64,000 nt of DNA from Laspinema sp. D2d. GTDB lineage: Bacteria; Cyanobacteriota; Cyanobacteriia; Cyanobacteriales; Laspinemataceae. Shown here piece after piece: positions 1-9,193 of the stretch. The stretch spans positions 124,001-188,000 of the forward strand of contig NZ_JAMXFC010000008.1 of NCBI RefSeq assembly GCF_025370755.1, written 5' to 3'. The translations under genes and the position numbers were made by a program. A model generated the notes under the pieces. The model had not been told where the DNA came from. It saw only the letters and a program-made list of their open reading frames with translations, and ran no database searches. Positions within the stretch are counted from its first letter, which is position 1. Each line of letters opens with the position of its first letter.

Positions 1-329
1 ATGGGGAAATCCAACAACTCAATGCCCAATATCGCCATCAAGATAAACCCACCGATGTGTTGTCCTTTGCCGCTTTAGAGGTAGAGTATCCACAGATAGA
101 GTCTATCCCCGGAGAGATTCCTCTGTATTTAGGGGACATTATTATTTCCGTGGACACAGCCGCTCGACAAGCCGAACAGCAGGAGCATTCCGTCACCGTA
201 GAACTCGCTTGGTTGGCGGCGCACGGACTCCTTCATCTGTTGGGTTGGGATCATCCGGATGAAGAGAGTTTGATGCAGATGCTAGGTCAACAAGAAACCT
301 TACTCATCGCTGTTGGTCTTGCTTTGTAA
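1..329 (+). CDS. ybeY: Endoribonuclease YbeY (5' end missing)
   Basis: C-terminal part of the single-strand-specific endoribonuclease that matures 16S rRNA 3' ends and helps ribosome quality control. The reading frame is open from base 3 and includes the family signature [14 protein letters not shown] near the start, so the true start lies before the window. The zinc-binding motif [11 protein letters not shown] (H-x3-H-x5-H) is intact near the end. About 108 residues are visible. The order ybeY-dgkA-trpG is common in cyanobacteria (recalled). Family assignment is secure; only the start is unseen. Confidence 0.95.
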   Translation, partial: GEIQQLNAQYRHQDKPTDVLSFAALEVEYPQIESIPGEIPLYLGDIIISVDTAARQAEQQEHSVTVELAWLAAHGLLHLLGWDHPDEESLMQMLGQQETLLIAVGLAL

Positions 330-418
330 CGATACAGACAACACAACTTCTCAAAAAGTGAAGTTGTAGTATGGGTTCAGTATCTGAGCTTTCCTAGCGC
401 ACGGAAGTAATATCTGCC

Positions 419-955
419 ATGAAATTAGACCGTTCGGAAATAACCGGCCAACCGACTCCATCCGTTGCCCCCTTATCAAATTTGTCTACTGTCCTGCCTA
501 TGTCTCCAGAGGGATCGACCCAACCACCGAAGCGATCATCGCATCAGCCTACCCGATTCAATCGGGATTTGTCCTGGCAGGTTGCTACGAACTTATTGGT
601 TAGTTTTAAATATGCGGCAACGGGAATCAGCTACGCCTTCCAAACCCAACGTAACTTTCGGATTCATGTCGTTATTGGTTCGGTGGCGATCGCCTTGGGG
701 ATTTTTTTACAAGTCGGCTTTGTAGAAATTTCCATCATTACATTAACAATTGGAGCCGTTTTAACAATGGAACTCCTAAATACTGCCCTAGAATCCGTTG
801 TGGATTTAACCGTGCAGCAAAGTTACCACGAGTTGGCTAAAATTGCCAAAGATTGTGCCGCTGGTGCAGTCTTAATTTCGGCCATCGTGGCGATCGCGGT
901 TGCCGGATGTTTGCTGTTACCCCCCTTATTCACCTGGGTGCAAAGTATTCTTTGA
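419..955 (+). CDS. dgkA: Diacylglycerol kinase family membrane protein
   Basis: Small integral membrane lipid kinase of the DgkA/undecaprenol kinase family, which phosphorylates diacylglycerol or undecaprenol at the inner membrane with ATP. The 178-residue product has a 50-60 residue hydrophilic, Pro/Ser-rich N-terminal extension, then three hydrophobic segments at about 82-98, 103-120 and 148-172. The catalytic signature E-x2-N-T-x2-E is present at Glu118, Asn121 and Glu125. The extension is longer than in the E. coli enzyme (about 120 residues); internal Met28 is a possible later start. A GGAAG sequence lies 11 bases upstream of the chosen ATG. The exact lipid substrate cannot be told from sequence. 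Confidence 0.9.
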   Translation: MKLDRSEITGQPTPSVAPLSNLSTVLPMSPEGSTQPPKRSSHQPTRFNRDLSWQVATNLLVSFKYAATGISYAFQTQRNFRIHVVIGSVAIALGIFLQVGFVEISIITLTIGAVLTMELLNTALESVVDLTVQQSYHELAKIAKDCAAGAVLISAIVAIAVAGCLLLPPLFTWVQSIL

Positions 956-1295
956 CTATTCCTCTTTATCCTTACCCAGTGGAGACCGTCCCCGGTCCCG
1001 TTCACACCCTGTACGGTCCCCGCCTAAACTCCTCGGGTTATGAATTGCCAAGGCTACAGTCTCAATCGCGATCGGGAAGGGTGGAACTCATCCACCCCTC
1101 ACCCGAATCCTGGGGTCCTTAACCCCCTGAATCCGACCCGCTCAACTTTGGTTAAAAAACTGATTATTTTATCAGAGAATGTCCATTTATTGATTTAACC
1201 CAATTGGCCTAAACTGGCAACTCTAAGCTTTAAACTCTAAACTCTAAAATCTCCAATTATTATCATGATTGTTCGCCTAAAAAGGAGTCTTTACC
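956..1295. other. Intergenic region dgkA-trpG, no gene seen
   Basis: No supported coding region. The strand reading dgkA continues as an overlapping frame without family features. Around 1222-1250 there is a short AT-rich run with repeated AACTCTAA units. A small hairpin with arms CTGAT/ATCAG lies near 1160. Any promoter and leader of trpG should be here but no consensus was clear. Confidence 0.4.
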
Positions 1296-1895
1296 TTGAT
1301 TATCGTTATCGATAACTACGATAGTTTTACTTATAACCTCGTCCAGTATCTCGGAGAACTGGGCAAAGAAACGGCGATCGCCTCAGATATCCGCGTCTAC
1401 CGGAACGACCAAATCACCCTCGACCAAATTCGTAAATTAGGACCTGATGCGATCGTCATCTCCCCAGGACCCGGACGCCCAGAAGACGCAGGCATTTCCC
1501 TAGACTTAATTACCCAATTAGCCCCCACTCTGCCGATTCTCGGCGTTTGCCTCGGCCATCAATGTATCGGACAAGTCTTTGGCGGTCAAATCGTTGGTGC
1601 ACCGGAACTGATGCATGGGAAAACCTCCGAAGTTCATCACAACGGTGTGGGCGTCTTTCAAAACCTCGACAATCCCTTTACCGCCACTCGGTATCACAGT
1701 CTCGTCATTGACCGAGAAACCTGTCCGGAGGAACTCGAAATTACGGCGTGGGTTGAAGATGGCACCATCATGGGAGTCCGACATCGGAAGTATCCCACCC
1801 TAGAAGGGGTGCAATTTCACCCGGAAAGCATCCTCACCACCCCGGGAAAACAACTGCTACAAAACTTTCTGGATCAGTTGAAATCCCGCGTGTAA
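1296..1895 (+). CDS. trpG: Glutamine amidotransferase of anthranilate/aminodeoxychorismate synthase
   Basis: Class I glutamine amidotransferase that supplies ammonia to the chorismate-using partner for anthranilate (tryptophan) and possibly p-aminobenzoate (folate) synthesis. Length 199 residues, normal for TrpG/PabA. The oxyanion segment [11 protein letters not shown] (about 56-66), nucleophile Cys85 in GVCLGHQ and the His175/Glu177 pair in GVQFHPES are intact. The start is TTG at 1296, chosen because the strong ribosome site AGGAG (1283-1287) sits 8 bases upstream and the protein begins exactly at the family N-terminus [15 protein letters not shown]. No trpE or pabB lies nearby, so it acts in trans. 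One protein often serves both pathways, so trpG and pabA cannot be separated here. Confidence 0.93.
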   Translation: MIIVIDNYDSFTYNLVQYLGELGKETAIASDIRVYRNDQITLDQIRKLGPDAIVISPGPGRPEDAGISLDLITQLAPTLPILGVCLGHQCIGQVFGGQIVGAPELMHGKTSEVHHNGVGVFQNLDNPFTATRYHSLVIDRETCPEELEITAWVEDGTIMGVRHRKYPTLEGVQFHPESILTTPGKQLLQNFLDQLKSRV

Positions 1896-1955
1896 TCGAA
1901 CCTTTCCTCCTCGACCGTTGACCTTTAAATTCCGCTGTTGGTAGCGATTTCGATC

Positions 1956-2759
1956 ATGATTAATCGGCGACAGTTTTTCCATTATGGGAAAGTAGCGGCT
2001 TTGGCCGGTATTGCCACCACCCTTCCCTCGGCATGGCAACAGTGGGCCGCTCAAATGCCCCCCACCTCCGAAAACTTGGCTAACAACACCAATTCCCTCT
2101 CGGTACAATGGTTAGGCCATACTTGCTTTTTATTTGAAGGGGAAGGCCAGCGGGTCCTCGTCAATCCCTTCCGAACTGTCGGATGTACCGCAGGATATCC
2201 CCCCCCGTTGGTCTCCGCAGATTTAGTCTTAATTAGTTCTCGGTTATTGGACGAAGGAAATACCGAAGGACTACCAGGACAACCCCGATTATTATTTGAA
2301 CCCGGGTCCTATCAGTTTCGCAACAAGCAAATCCAAGGGATTCGCACCGACCACGATCGCTATGGCGGACGACGCTTCGGCATCAATGTCGCCTGGAGTT
2401 GGACCCAAGCCGGGGTCAAAATCCTCCACCTAGGCGGCGCAGCGGCACCGATTAATTCAGAACAGCAAATCCTCATGGGACGCCCCGATGTGCTGTTATT
2501 GCCTGTCGGGGGAGGACCGAAAGCTTATACCCCCTCCGAAGCGAAGGAAGCGATGCTCAAGTTGAACCCGAAAGTTGTGATTCCCATGCACTATCGCACC
2601 ACCGCAGCAGATGCTCAAATGTGCGATTTGGTCGAGGTAGATGAGTTCTTATCCGTTCTGGATAATCCGCTTGTCGAAAAGGTCAATGCCAATTCGATTC
2701 AACTGAGTACGGGTAGTTTGCCCGAAACAGGTCCGGTAATTAAGGTCATGAATTATTAA
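1956..2759 (+). CDS. Tat-exported metallo-beta-lactamase-fold protein, zinc motif lost
   Basis: Protein of 267 residues with an N-terminal twin-arginine signal (NRRQFFHYGKVAALAG then a hydrophobic stretch to about 30), so it is probably exported folded to the periplasm or thylakoid lumen. The mature part has the UlaG/UPF0173-like beta-lactamase-fold landmarks: LGHTCFLFEG, a VLVNPF strand turn, LHLGG, LLPVGGG and the late VVIPMHYR. The zinc-binding HxHxDH motif expected after the LVLIS strand is absent; that position reads SSRLLDEGN. A conventional metallohydrolase activity is therefore doubtful. ATG at 1956 is preferred to the upstream TTG at 1938 because it puts the twin arginine at residues 4-5. 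Function unknown. Confidence 0.75.
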   Translation: MINRRQFFHYGKVAALAGIATTLPSAWQQWAAQMPPTSENLANNTNSLSVQWLGHTCFLFEGEGQRVLVNPFRTVGCTAGYPPPLVSADLVLISSRLLDEGNTEGLPGQPRLLFEPGSYQFRNKQIQGIRTDHDRYGGRRFGINVAWSWTQAGVKILHLGGAAAPINSEQQILMGRPDVLLLPVGGGPKAYTPSEAKEAMLKLNPKVVIPMHYRTTAADAQMCDLVEVDEFLSVLDNPLVEKVNANSIQLSTGSLPETGPVIKVMNY

Positions 2760-2811
2760 AGTGTTACAGGTTGAGAAGTAACCCCCGGAACTACTCATGA
2801 CCGCTATTAAA

Positions 2812-2845
2812 GAAGGCGGGGCAGTTTATAGCCTACCTCGCCTTC
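2812..2845 (-). terminator. Hairpin between convergent genes, likely terminator of ABC operon
   Basis: Inverted arms GAAGGCGGGG (2812-2821) and CCTCGCCTTC (2836-2845), 9 of 10 paired with a 14-base loop, sit 10 bases past the permease stop. Read on the minus strand the stem is followed by TTTAAT, a weak U-tract. On the plus strand no T-run follows. Confidence 0.5.
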
Positions 2846-2854
2846 GGATGGGGA

Positions 2855-4399
2855 TTAACTGACTTTTCTGCCCATGAGTAGGGCTTTGGTGGCGGATTCT
2901 CCAGCTAAATTGAGTTGCTGACGTAACTTGAGGGAGAGTCCGGCTAAAATGGTGAGATGTCCTAGGAATGCCATGAATATGGGGGTTGCGGTGGCGTATT
3001 CTAGGCCGGATAAGGAAAGGATGGAGAGCAGATAGAGTTCGGGGATGGTTTGGGCTTGTCCTCCTAATAGGGCTAGAGTGAGCAAGGGGAGGCCGATCGC
3101 AGCCCCAACAACGCCACTTACCCACAATGCTCGCTTTTTGGATTTAATCAATAGCATGATCTGGGCTAGGACCGCATAAATGCTCGCCAAAATGATGTAG
3201 AAGCCGATCGCCGCGATCGCTTGCAATTTGGAGAGCATTTCCACAGGCCATAAGAGGACCCAGGGGATGAAGATGAGGGCGGCGATGGTGGCACAGATGG
3301 CGATCGCTACAGGTGCGGGACTTTTTTCCCCCCAGATTAAATCTTGGAACACCGCTTGAGGGCGTGCTTTATGAGCATAACGTGACCAATCCAAGAGGGT
3401 TTGTCGCGCGGGTGAGAGGGCGACAATCAGACCCAAAAATAAGAATAAATTCAGGGTGGCTATAAAACGCAGACTGTCAAACCAGAGATAAGCCCCTGAT
3501 AATTTGGGGTCATACTCTGAACCCAAATAGGATGTCACTAATCCTAAGAATAAAACATTCACACAAAAAACTAAGGCATAACTTTGTTTTTTGCTGATCA
3601 GGGTCACGGCAGGATTGCGAAATCGTCGATGCAATCCTTGCCAAATCCAGTAGGTCCAAATGGCACAATTGATTAAAGCAAATAGCCGAACATTGAAGAG
3701 ATTATCTCCATTTAAGCTGAACCCAAACCATTGGTGTGAAACCCAATCTTTTCCATAGTAATACCATTCATAATACATTAACCACCACAGTGTTCCGAAG
3801 GTCAAACCGGCCCCCACCAAGGCTTGATGACCTCCCATCAAGGCAAAAAGGGCCGCCGCACTGTAAAATACAGAGCAAAGGGCAGGGAAGCCGAGATAGA
3901 AACTCAAGACTTCTGAGAGGGGAACTTGGGCAACAATTGCGCTGGCGGCATAACTCGGTAAGGCGATCGCCACGGCGAGATAAAGTAACACGGGAACTCC
4001 GAGCAATTTTCCCATTAAAATGCTCTGACTCGACTGGGGACTGACGCGAATAAAATTCAAAGTCCCCAGTCGTTCTTCTCGGGCCAAATCGGCAATCAGC
4101 AGATAGACTCCCCCGCTGACTAACACCAAGGGCAAAATCCAATAAAATACCTGATTTAAGTCTTCCTTCCACTGAATCCAATTGACGAGACAAGGGCTAT
4201 TTTCTTGGTAGATACAATAGGTTCCGTATTGGGCGTCAGGTTCGGGAATTTGACTAATGAAGGCAATAAAAATCACCAGTTGAGCAACAATGGAAAGTCC
4301 TAGGGATAAGGTAATGTTACGACTTATCAAGCGACCTTTTAATTCCCGAACAAGTTGGGGATTCCATTCCCCGAGATAATCCATTAAACGACTGTTCAT
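2855..4399 (-). CDS. ABC-2-type exporter permease, copy B2
   Basis: Large integral membrane protein (514 residues, roughly 12 hydrophobic segments) of an ABC-2-like transport system, distal gene of the minus-strand set with the ATPase at 8029-8979. It begins near residue 9 with the shared motif GEWNPQLVRELKGRL and contains QTLLDWSRYAHKARPQAVFQ and QDLIWGEKSP, which recur in the two other permeases. It is clearly closest to the gene at 4698-6299, with long identical nucleotide stretches, so the two are recent duplicates. AAGGA lies about 9 bases before the ATG. Substrate unknown; family members are often annotated only as ABC transporter permease. Confidence 0.8.
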   Translation of the reverse strand: MNSRLMDYLGEWNPQLVRELKGRLISRNITLSLGLSIVAQLVIFIAFISQIPEPDAQYGTYCIYQENSPCLVNWIQWKEDLNQVFYWILPLVLVSGGVYLLIADLAREERLGTLNFIRVSPQSSQSILMGKLLGVPVLLYLAVAIALPSYAASAIVAQVPLSEVLSFYLGFPALCSVFYSAAALFALMGGHQALVGAGLTFGTLWWLMYYEWYYYGKDWVSHQWFGFSLNGDNLFNVRLFALINCAIWTYWIWQGLHRRFRNPAVTLISKKQSYALVFCVNVLFLGLVTSYLGSEYDPKLSGAYLWFDSLRFIATLNLFLFLGLIVALSPARQTLLDWSRYAHKARPQAVFQDLIWGEKSPAPVAIAICATIAALIFIPWVLLWPVEMLSKLQAIAAIGFYIILASIYAVLAQIMLLIKSKKRALWVSGVVGAAIGLPLLTLALLGGQAQTIPELYLLSILSLSGLEYATATPIFMAFLGHLTILAGLSLKLRQQLNLAGESATKALLMGRKVS

Positions 4400-4476
4400 T
4401 GAAATATTTCCTTAAAGAAACAACAAGATTTAAAACCGGGAGTAAAAAGGTGAATCCGTCCTTAACATTTAGGAGT

Positions 4477-4697
4477 TCACTTGCTTTGATTAGCAGTCAG
4501 CAGCAATTTAGAATAGGATGCACCTGCTCTATGGATTTGATGGGTTAGGGTTAAGACAGCGATCGCCACAAACTGACCTAAAAACCGGACAAATATAGCC
4601 ATTGCAGAGGCTTTCGGGAGGGCAATCCCGGGCGAACCAAAGACGAATATTATCCATAATGTAGTGTTAACCGAGACATCTTGGAAGAATAAGGGAA
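4477..4697 (-). pseudogene. C-terminal remnant of a fourth ABC permease (A-type)
   Basis: The spacer between the two B-type permeases holds about 70 codons homologous, in frame, to the C-terminus of the permease at 6366-7940. Shared text includes VNTTLW, FVFGSP, MAI, AIAVLTLT, HQIHRAGAS and SKLL, ending in TGA at 4479-4477. There is no start codon; homology begins at the stop codon of the upstream permease (4700-4698), out of frame with it. The nucleotide GGTTAG unit is present twice here and three times in the intact copy (around 6447-6464). It is the scar of a duplicated A-B permease pair whose A copy was mostly deleted. Confidence 0.85.
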
Positions 4698-6299
4698 TTA
4701 ACTAACGTTTCTGCCTAGGAGTAGGGCTTGAGTGGCGGACTCCCCAGCCCGGTTGAGTTGCTGACGTAACCTCAGAGAGAGTGCAGCTAAAATGGCGAGA
4801 TGCCCTAGGAATGCAATGAAGATGGGAGTCGCGCTGGCGTATTCTAGGCCCCTGAAGAAGTCGATGGAGAGCAGATAGAGGTCAGGGATTGTCCGGGGGT
4901 GTTCTCCTGATAGAGTGAGGATGAACAGAGGAAGGCCGATCGCTGCTGCCACAACGCCAGTGGCCCATAATGCTCCCTTTTTGGATTTGATCAACAGCAT
5001 GATCTGGGCCAGGACTGCATAAATGCTTACTAAGATGGCGTAGAAGCCGATCGCCGTGATCACCTGCAATTTATAAACCATTTCCACAGGCCATAAGAGG
5101 ACCCAGGGAATAAAGATGAGGGCGGTGATGGTGGCACAGATGGCGATCGCCACAGGTAACGGACTTTTTTCCCCCCAGATTAAATCTTGGAACACCGCTT
5201 GAGGGCGCGCTTTGTGAGCATAACCTGCCCAATCCAAGAGGGTTTGTCGCGGCGGTGACAGGGCGGCAATTAGACCCAAAAATAAGAATAAATTCGGCAT
5301 GGCGATAAAATCCAGTCTTTCAAACCATAAATAAACGGGTTCGGGTGCGTCTAGGGCGAGGTTTGTGAATCCGAAAGGAAAGACATTAATGCAACAAATT
5401 AAAAAGAAACAATTCCAGTAAAAAACCAAGAGGTAACTTTGTTTTTTACTGAGGATTGTGGCGGTAGGGTTGTGAAATTGTCTATAAACCCCTTGCCAAA
5501 TCCAGTAGGCCAAAAAGGCACAATTAACTAAAATAAATATCCAACCGGCGAAGAAAATATCTTCCTGGAATAATAAGCCAAATGTAAACTGAAGGCGGGC
5601 TCCCGGGGTACATACCCAATCGCAATAATAGGGTCGCAGAAAATTTAAATCTATAATGCTATACCCTGATTGATCTCTTAACCACCACAGCATCGAGAGG
5701 GTAATACCGGCCCCAACTAAGGCTTGATGACCTCCCCTCAAGGCAAAAAGTGTTGCCGCACTGTAAAATATGCCGCAAAGGGCAGCCAGGAAGACATAGA
5801 ATATCCACACTTCCCATAGGGAAATGTGGGCCATCATTGCCGTTGCTACATAGGCGGGTAAGGCGATCGCCACGGCGAGGTAAAGTAACACCGGCACCCC
5901 GAGTAATTTTCCGATTAAAATGTGCTGACTTGACTGGGGACTGAGGCGAATCAAATTCAACGTTCCCCGTCGTTCTTCTTTTGCCAAATCGGCAATCAGT
6001 AGATAGACTCCCCCGCTGACCAGGGCCAGGGGCAAAATCCAATAAAATACCTGATTTAAATCTTCCCACCACTGCATCCAATCCACAGTACAAAGGCTAC
6101 TTTTTTGGTATAGACAATAATGATTGTGTAGGTCTTCAGGTCCAGGAAGTTGGCTGATGAAGGCGATAAAAATTACCAGTTGAACACCGAGGGATACCCT
6201 CACTGCTAAGGTGACCTTACCCGCTATCAATCGACCTTTTAATTCCCGAACAAACTGAGGATTCCATTCTCTGAGATGATCCATTAAACGACTGGTCAT
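4698..6299 (-). CDS. ABC-2-type exporter permease, copy B1
   Basis: Polytopic membrane protein of 533 residues, paralogue of the genes at 2855-4399 (closest) and 6366-7940. Shared landmarks are REWNPQFVRELKGRL at the N-terminus, EERRGTLNLIRLSPQSS after the second segment, QTLLDWAGYAHKARPQAVFQ and QDLIWGEKSP. ATG at 6299 was chosen because it aligns with the start of copy B2; the upstream in-frame TTG at 6326 would add nine unaligned residues. No strong ribosome site is visible. It follows the A permease after 66 bases, consistent with one transcript. It carries an extra 20-30 residue insertion near the middle relative to B2. Substrate unknown. Confidence 0.8.
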   Translation of the reverse strand: MTSRLMDHLREWNPQFVRELKGRLIAGKVTLAVRVSLGVQLVIFIAFISQLPGPEDLHNHYCLYQKSSLCTVDWMQWWEDLNQVFYWILPLALVSGGVYLLIADLAKEERRGTLNLIRLSPQSSQHILIGKLLGVPVLLYLAVAIALPAYVATAMMAHISLWEVWIFYVFLAALCGIFYSAATLFALRGGHQALVGAGITLSMLWWLRDQSGYSIIDLNFLRPYYCDWVCTPGARLQFTFGLLFQEDIFFAGWIFILVNCAFLAYWIWQGVYRQFHNPTATILSKKQSYLLVFYWNCFFLICCINVFPFGFTNLALDAPEPVYLWFERLDFIAMPNLFLFLGLIAALSPPRQTLLDWAGYAHKARPQAVFQDLIWGEKSPLPVAIAICATITALIFIPWVLLWPVEMVYKLQVITAIGFYAILVSIYAVLAQIMLLIKSKKGALWATGVVAAAIGLPLFILTLSGEHPRTIPDLYLLSIDFFRGLEYASATPIFIAFLGHLAILAALSLRLRQQLNRAGESATQALLLGRNVS

Positions 6300-6365
6300 T
6301 GAAGTAGTTTTTTTAAGGGAAAACAACCTTTAAACAAGGGAAGATAAAGGGAGGCTGCCCCGGGC

Positions 6366-7940
6366 TTAAGCTTTGGGAGCAATTGGCGTTGGATTGACAG
6401 CAAACAGCAATTTAGAATGGGACGCACCTGCTCTATGGATTTGATGGGTTAGGGTTAGGGTTAAGACAGCGATCGCCGCCAACTGACCTAACAAACTGAT
6501 CAATATAGCCATTGGATAGGCTTCAATGAGAGCAAACCAGGGTGAACCAAAGACGAACAACATCCATAAGGTGGTGTTAACAGAAACAGTCTTGAAAAAT
6601 AAGACGAACACCAGAGGCGGTAAAGTTAGAGTTCCCATGACGATTCCCATTGAAAGAAGTGCAGGTTTTGGGAATTTAATTAAGGTCAAAAGCTGGGCAA
6701 TCATATTATAGATCCAGATTAAATTGAACGTCATCATCAGCCCTATTGCCACTTGGAAATTCTCCTCAAAACTGCCCTTCCAGAGCATAATCCAAGGAAC
6801 CCAAATTGCAGTCACGATGCCCAAATTAATGGCGATCGCCACGATAGATGGACTTTTTTCTCCCCAAATCAAATCTTGCCATTTAGTTCTGAGACGTTTA
6901 AGCCCTAGTCGCCTGGTTTCATGAGCATACCGCGCCCAATCCAAGAGGGTTTGTCGTCGGGGAGAAATCGCGGGAATAATCAATAAAAACAGGACTAACG
7001 TCAAGATAGACATCATAAACATCATCGGCATCAAATCCTCGTCGATAGCACTCGGAGAAATCCAGGGATAGAACATCCCCAGTATCCAAATTTGAAAGCT
7101 GGCTGTTAACCTATAGCTTTGAGCTTTACTTAATAATGTGCCATTGGGATTTTTGAAATACCGATTTAGCCCTTGCCAAATCCAGTAAATACCCCCCATG
7201 AAACTGAAGCATAACCAGGCAAATGCCAAGTTATAATTTTTCCCCAAGTCTTCGGAGAAAAACCACTTAAATGCAAATTCGTTAAAATCGCTATTTTTCC
7301 AGCTTAAGTAGTACAAAATGAACGAGACCAAACTGTAACCCAGCCAACCCGCTAAAGCACTACTGATGATGGCTTGATATTGGACTTCAGCCACAAATAA
7401 CGCATTGAGAAGGGCTCCGAGATAGAGAAAAGCACCCAAGGCAAGGATGACTGCATAAAAACCCAAAACCCACCCCAGAGGAATACCTGCGGCGATCGCA
7501 CCGATCAAATGTAAGGGAACAGCAAACCCAACTCCTAAGTACAAGAGCACCGGAACCCCTAACAATTTACCTAACAAAATGTTTTGACTGGTTCGCGGAC
7601 TCAACCGCAGGAAATTAAGAGTACCTCGGCGTTGTTCTTTGACCAAATCACTGCTTAATAAATAGACTCCTCCAACTAATAACAGCAACGGTAGTATAAA
7701 GCTGAAAGTCTGAAAGACCCACTCCCACCGAATCGCGAGTTGATAGTGTTGACAGGATCCACTACCCGACTGGGACCAATCTGCACAATCGCGCTGGGAA
7801 GAGAATCCTACTATCCCACACTGAGTAATCGCCGATAAATACAAAACAAGTCTAAGGGAACGGGGATTCAAACGCCCTTTTAGTTCTCGAACTAACTGGG
7901 GATTCCATTCATTCCAATCCTTGAATACTTTTGCGATCAT
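6366..7940 (-). CDS. ABC-2-type exporter permease, copy A
   Basis: Integral membrane permease of 524 residues, first of three paralogues after the ATPase gene. It shares NEWNPQLVRELKGRL, EQRRGTLNFLRLSPRTS, QTLLDWARYAHETRR and WQDLIWGEKSP with the two B copies but differs in the middle and in its tail (HQIHRAGASHSKLLF then PTPIAPKA). It probably pairs with a B-type permease to form a heteromeric channel; that pairing is inferred from gene order only. The ATPase stop and this start are 88 bases apart on the same strand. A decayed duplicate of its C-terminus lies at 4477-4697. Confidence 0.8.
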   Translation of the reverse strand: MIAKVFKDWNEWNPQLVRELKGRLNPRSLRLVLYLSAITQCGIVGFSSQRDCADWSQSGSGSCQHYQLAIRWEWVFQTFSFILPLLLLVGGVYLLSSDLVKEQRRGTLNFLRLSPRTSQNILLGKLLGVPVLLYLGVGFAVPLHLIGAIAAGIPLGWVLGFYAVILALGAFLYLGALLNALFVAEVQYQAIISSALAGWLGYSLVSFILYYLSWKNSDFNEFAFKWFFSEDLGKNYNLAFAWLCFSFMGGIYWIWQGLNRYFKNPNGTLLSKAQSYRLTASFQIWILGMFYPWISPSAIDEDLMPMMFMMSILTLVLFLLIIPAISPRRQTLLDWARYAHETRRLGLKRLRTKWQDLIWGEKSPSIVAIAINLGIVTAIWVPWIMLWKGSFEENFQVAIGLMMTFNLIWIYNMIAQLLTLIKFPKPALLSMGIVMGTLTLPPLVFVLFFKTVSVNTTLWMLFVFGSPWFALIEAYPMAILISLLGQLAAIAVLTLTLTHQIHRAGASHSKLLFAVNPTPIAPKA

Positions 7941-8028
7941 TTTATCCTTATTTGAAGAGAAAAAATACGGAAACTTTCTAACAACCAGTTGAAATTTTCG
8001 GAATAAAAACCAGACCTATTGTTCCTGG

Positions 8029-8979
8029 TCAAGATGCCTGCTTATGCCCTAAATTCAGGAAAATTGTTTCCAAATCTTCCTGCGTAGAGTGAAATTCATG
8101 CAAAGGAATCTTGGCATCTATCAGCGATCGCAACAAATTGGCACTGTCTTCCGGAGTCCCCGCAAAATGCACCCGCAGGGTTTTCCCATCAGGATTGACT
8201 TCCCATCCCTCAACTTGCGGACACTGTTTCAGTTCCCCTTCTAATACCTCTAACTGACCCAAAGTGGAGATTAAAATTTGCTGGCGACTCAAACGTTCGT
8301 AGAGTTCTTTTAAAGGCGCACTTTCCACCAAATATCCAAGTTCCATAATTCCTACAGAGGTGCACAATTCCGCCAAGTCACTCAACACATGAGAGGAAAT
8401 CAAAATGGTCATCCCCGCTTCCCGGAGGGTTTTAATAATTTCCCTAAACTGCATTCGGGCGATGGGATCTAATCCGGAAACAGGCTCATCAAGTAGGAGT
8501 AAAATCGGTTCATGGACAATGGTTCGCGCCAGAGAAAGCCGCTGTTTCATGCCTCGGGACAAGGTGGCGATGGAACTATTCCGCTTATTCTCTAACTGAA
8601 CTAATTCTAATACTTCATAAAGACGCTGACTGCGCCGGGGTTCCCGCAGATAATAGAGTCGGGCAAAATAGTCCAAATAGTCCCAAACGGTTAAATCATC
8701 ATACAGGGGAAAATCATCGGGCAAATAGCCGAGACGACGTTTAAGGGTGGGATTATTACTATCCCGCAGGAGGCGTTCCCCATTGATATAAATTTCCCCA
8801 ATGGTCGGTTCCTCTGCCGTCGCCAGCATTCGGATTAAGGTGGTTTTACCGGCACCATTGGGTCCAATCAGTCCATAAACTTCCCCGGGACTGACTTGTA
8901 AATGAACATCATTAACGGCGATATGTCGGTCAAATTGCTTAGTGAGTCCACGAGTATCGATTGCCAGTTCTGTTGCCAT
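8029..8979 (-). CDS. ABC transporter ATP-binding protein
   Basis: Cytoplasmic ATPase (316 residues) that powers the permeases encoded just downstream. Walker A GPNGAGKT is at about 39-46, the signature LSRGMKQ at 140-146 and Walker B LLLLDEP at 160-166; the switch His lies in ISSHVLSDL. The C-terminal 90 residues form the extra domain seen in CcmA/DrrA-type exporter ATPases, with the HSTQEDLETIFL motif near the end. First gene of a minus-strand ATPase-permease A-permease B1-(remnant)-permease B2 set. The family moves drugs, lipids or polysaccharides, or regulates gliding-type functions; substrate is not evident here. Confidence 0.9.
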   Translation of the reverse strand: MATELAIDTRGLTKQFDRHIAVNDVHLQVSPGEVYGLIGPNGAGKTTLIRMLATAEEPTIGEIYINGERLLRDSNNPTLKRRLGYLPDDFPLYDDLTVWDYLDYFARLYYLREPRRSQRLYEVLELVQLENKRNSSIATLSRGMKQRLSLARTIVHEPILLLLDEPVSGLDPIARMQFREIIKTLREAGMTILISSHVLSDLAELCTSVGIMELGYLVESAPLKELYERLSRQQILISTLGQLEVLEGELKQCPQVEGWEVNPDGKTLRVHFAGTPEDSANLLRSLIDAKIPLHEFHSTQEDLETIFLNLGHKQAS

Positions 8980-9193
8980 AAGTGCTGGACGTTGAGATCG
9001 TTAAAAAGTGACTTATCTGCTACCGTAACCTCTCCCTAGGGCGATCGTCAGTAGTGTTTCAGAAATTGCTACTGGGGGAGTTGATGGCGCTGGAACAAGC
9101 TGAGTAAAAATATCTGGTCTCAGCAGGACTCTTGCTTGATATAGTGGAGTTTCTTAACCAAAATGGGTGTAACTTTTACGAGATTGGGTGGTA

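Noticed and set aside
956..1122. Extension of an alternative frame past dgkA as a separate gene
   Set aside because: The frame starts inside dgkA, has no ribosome site and the product shows no domain or membrane features.
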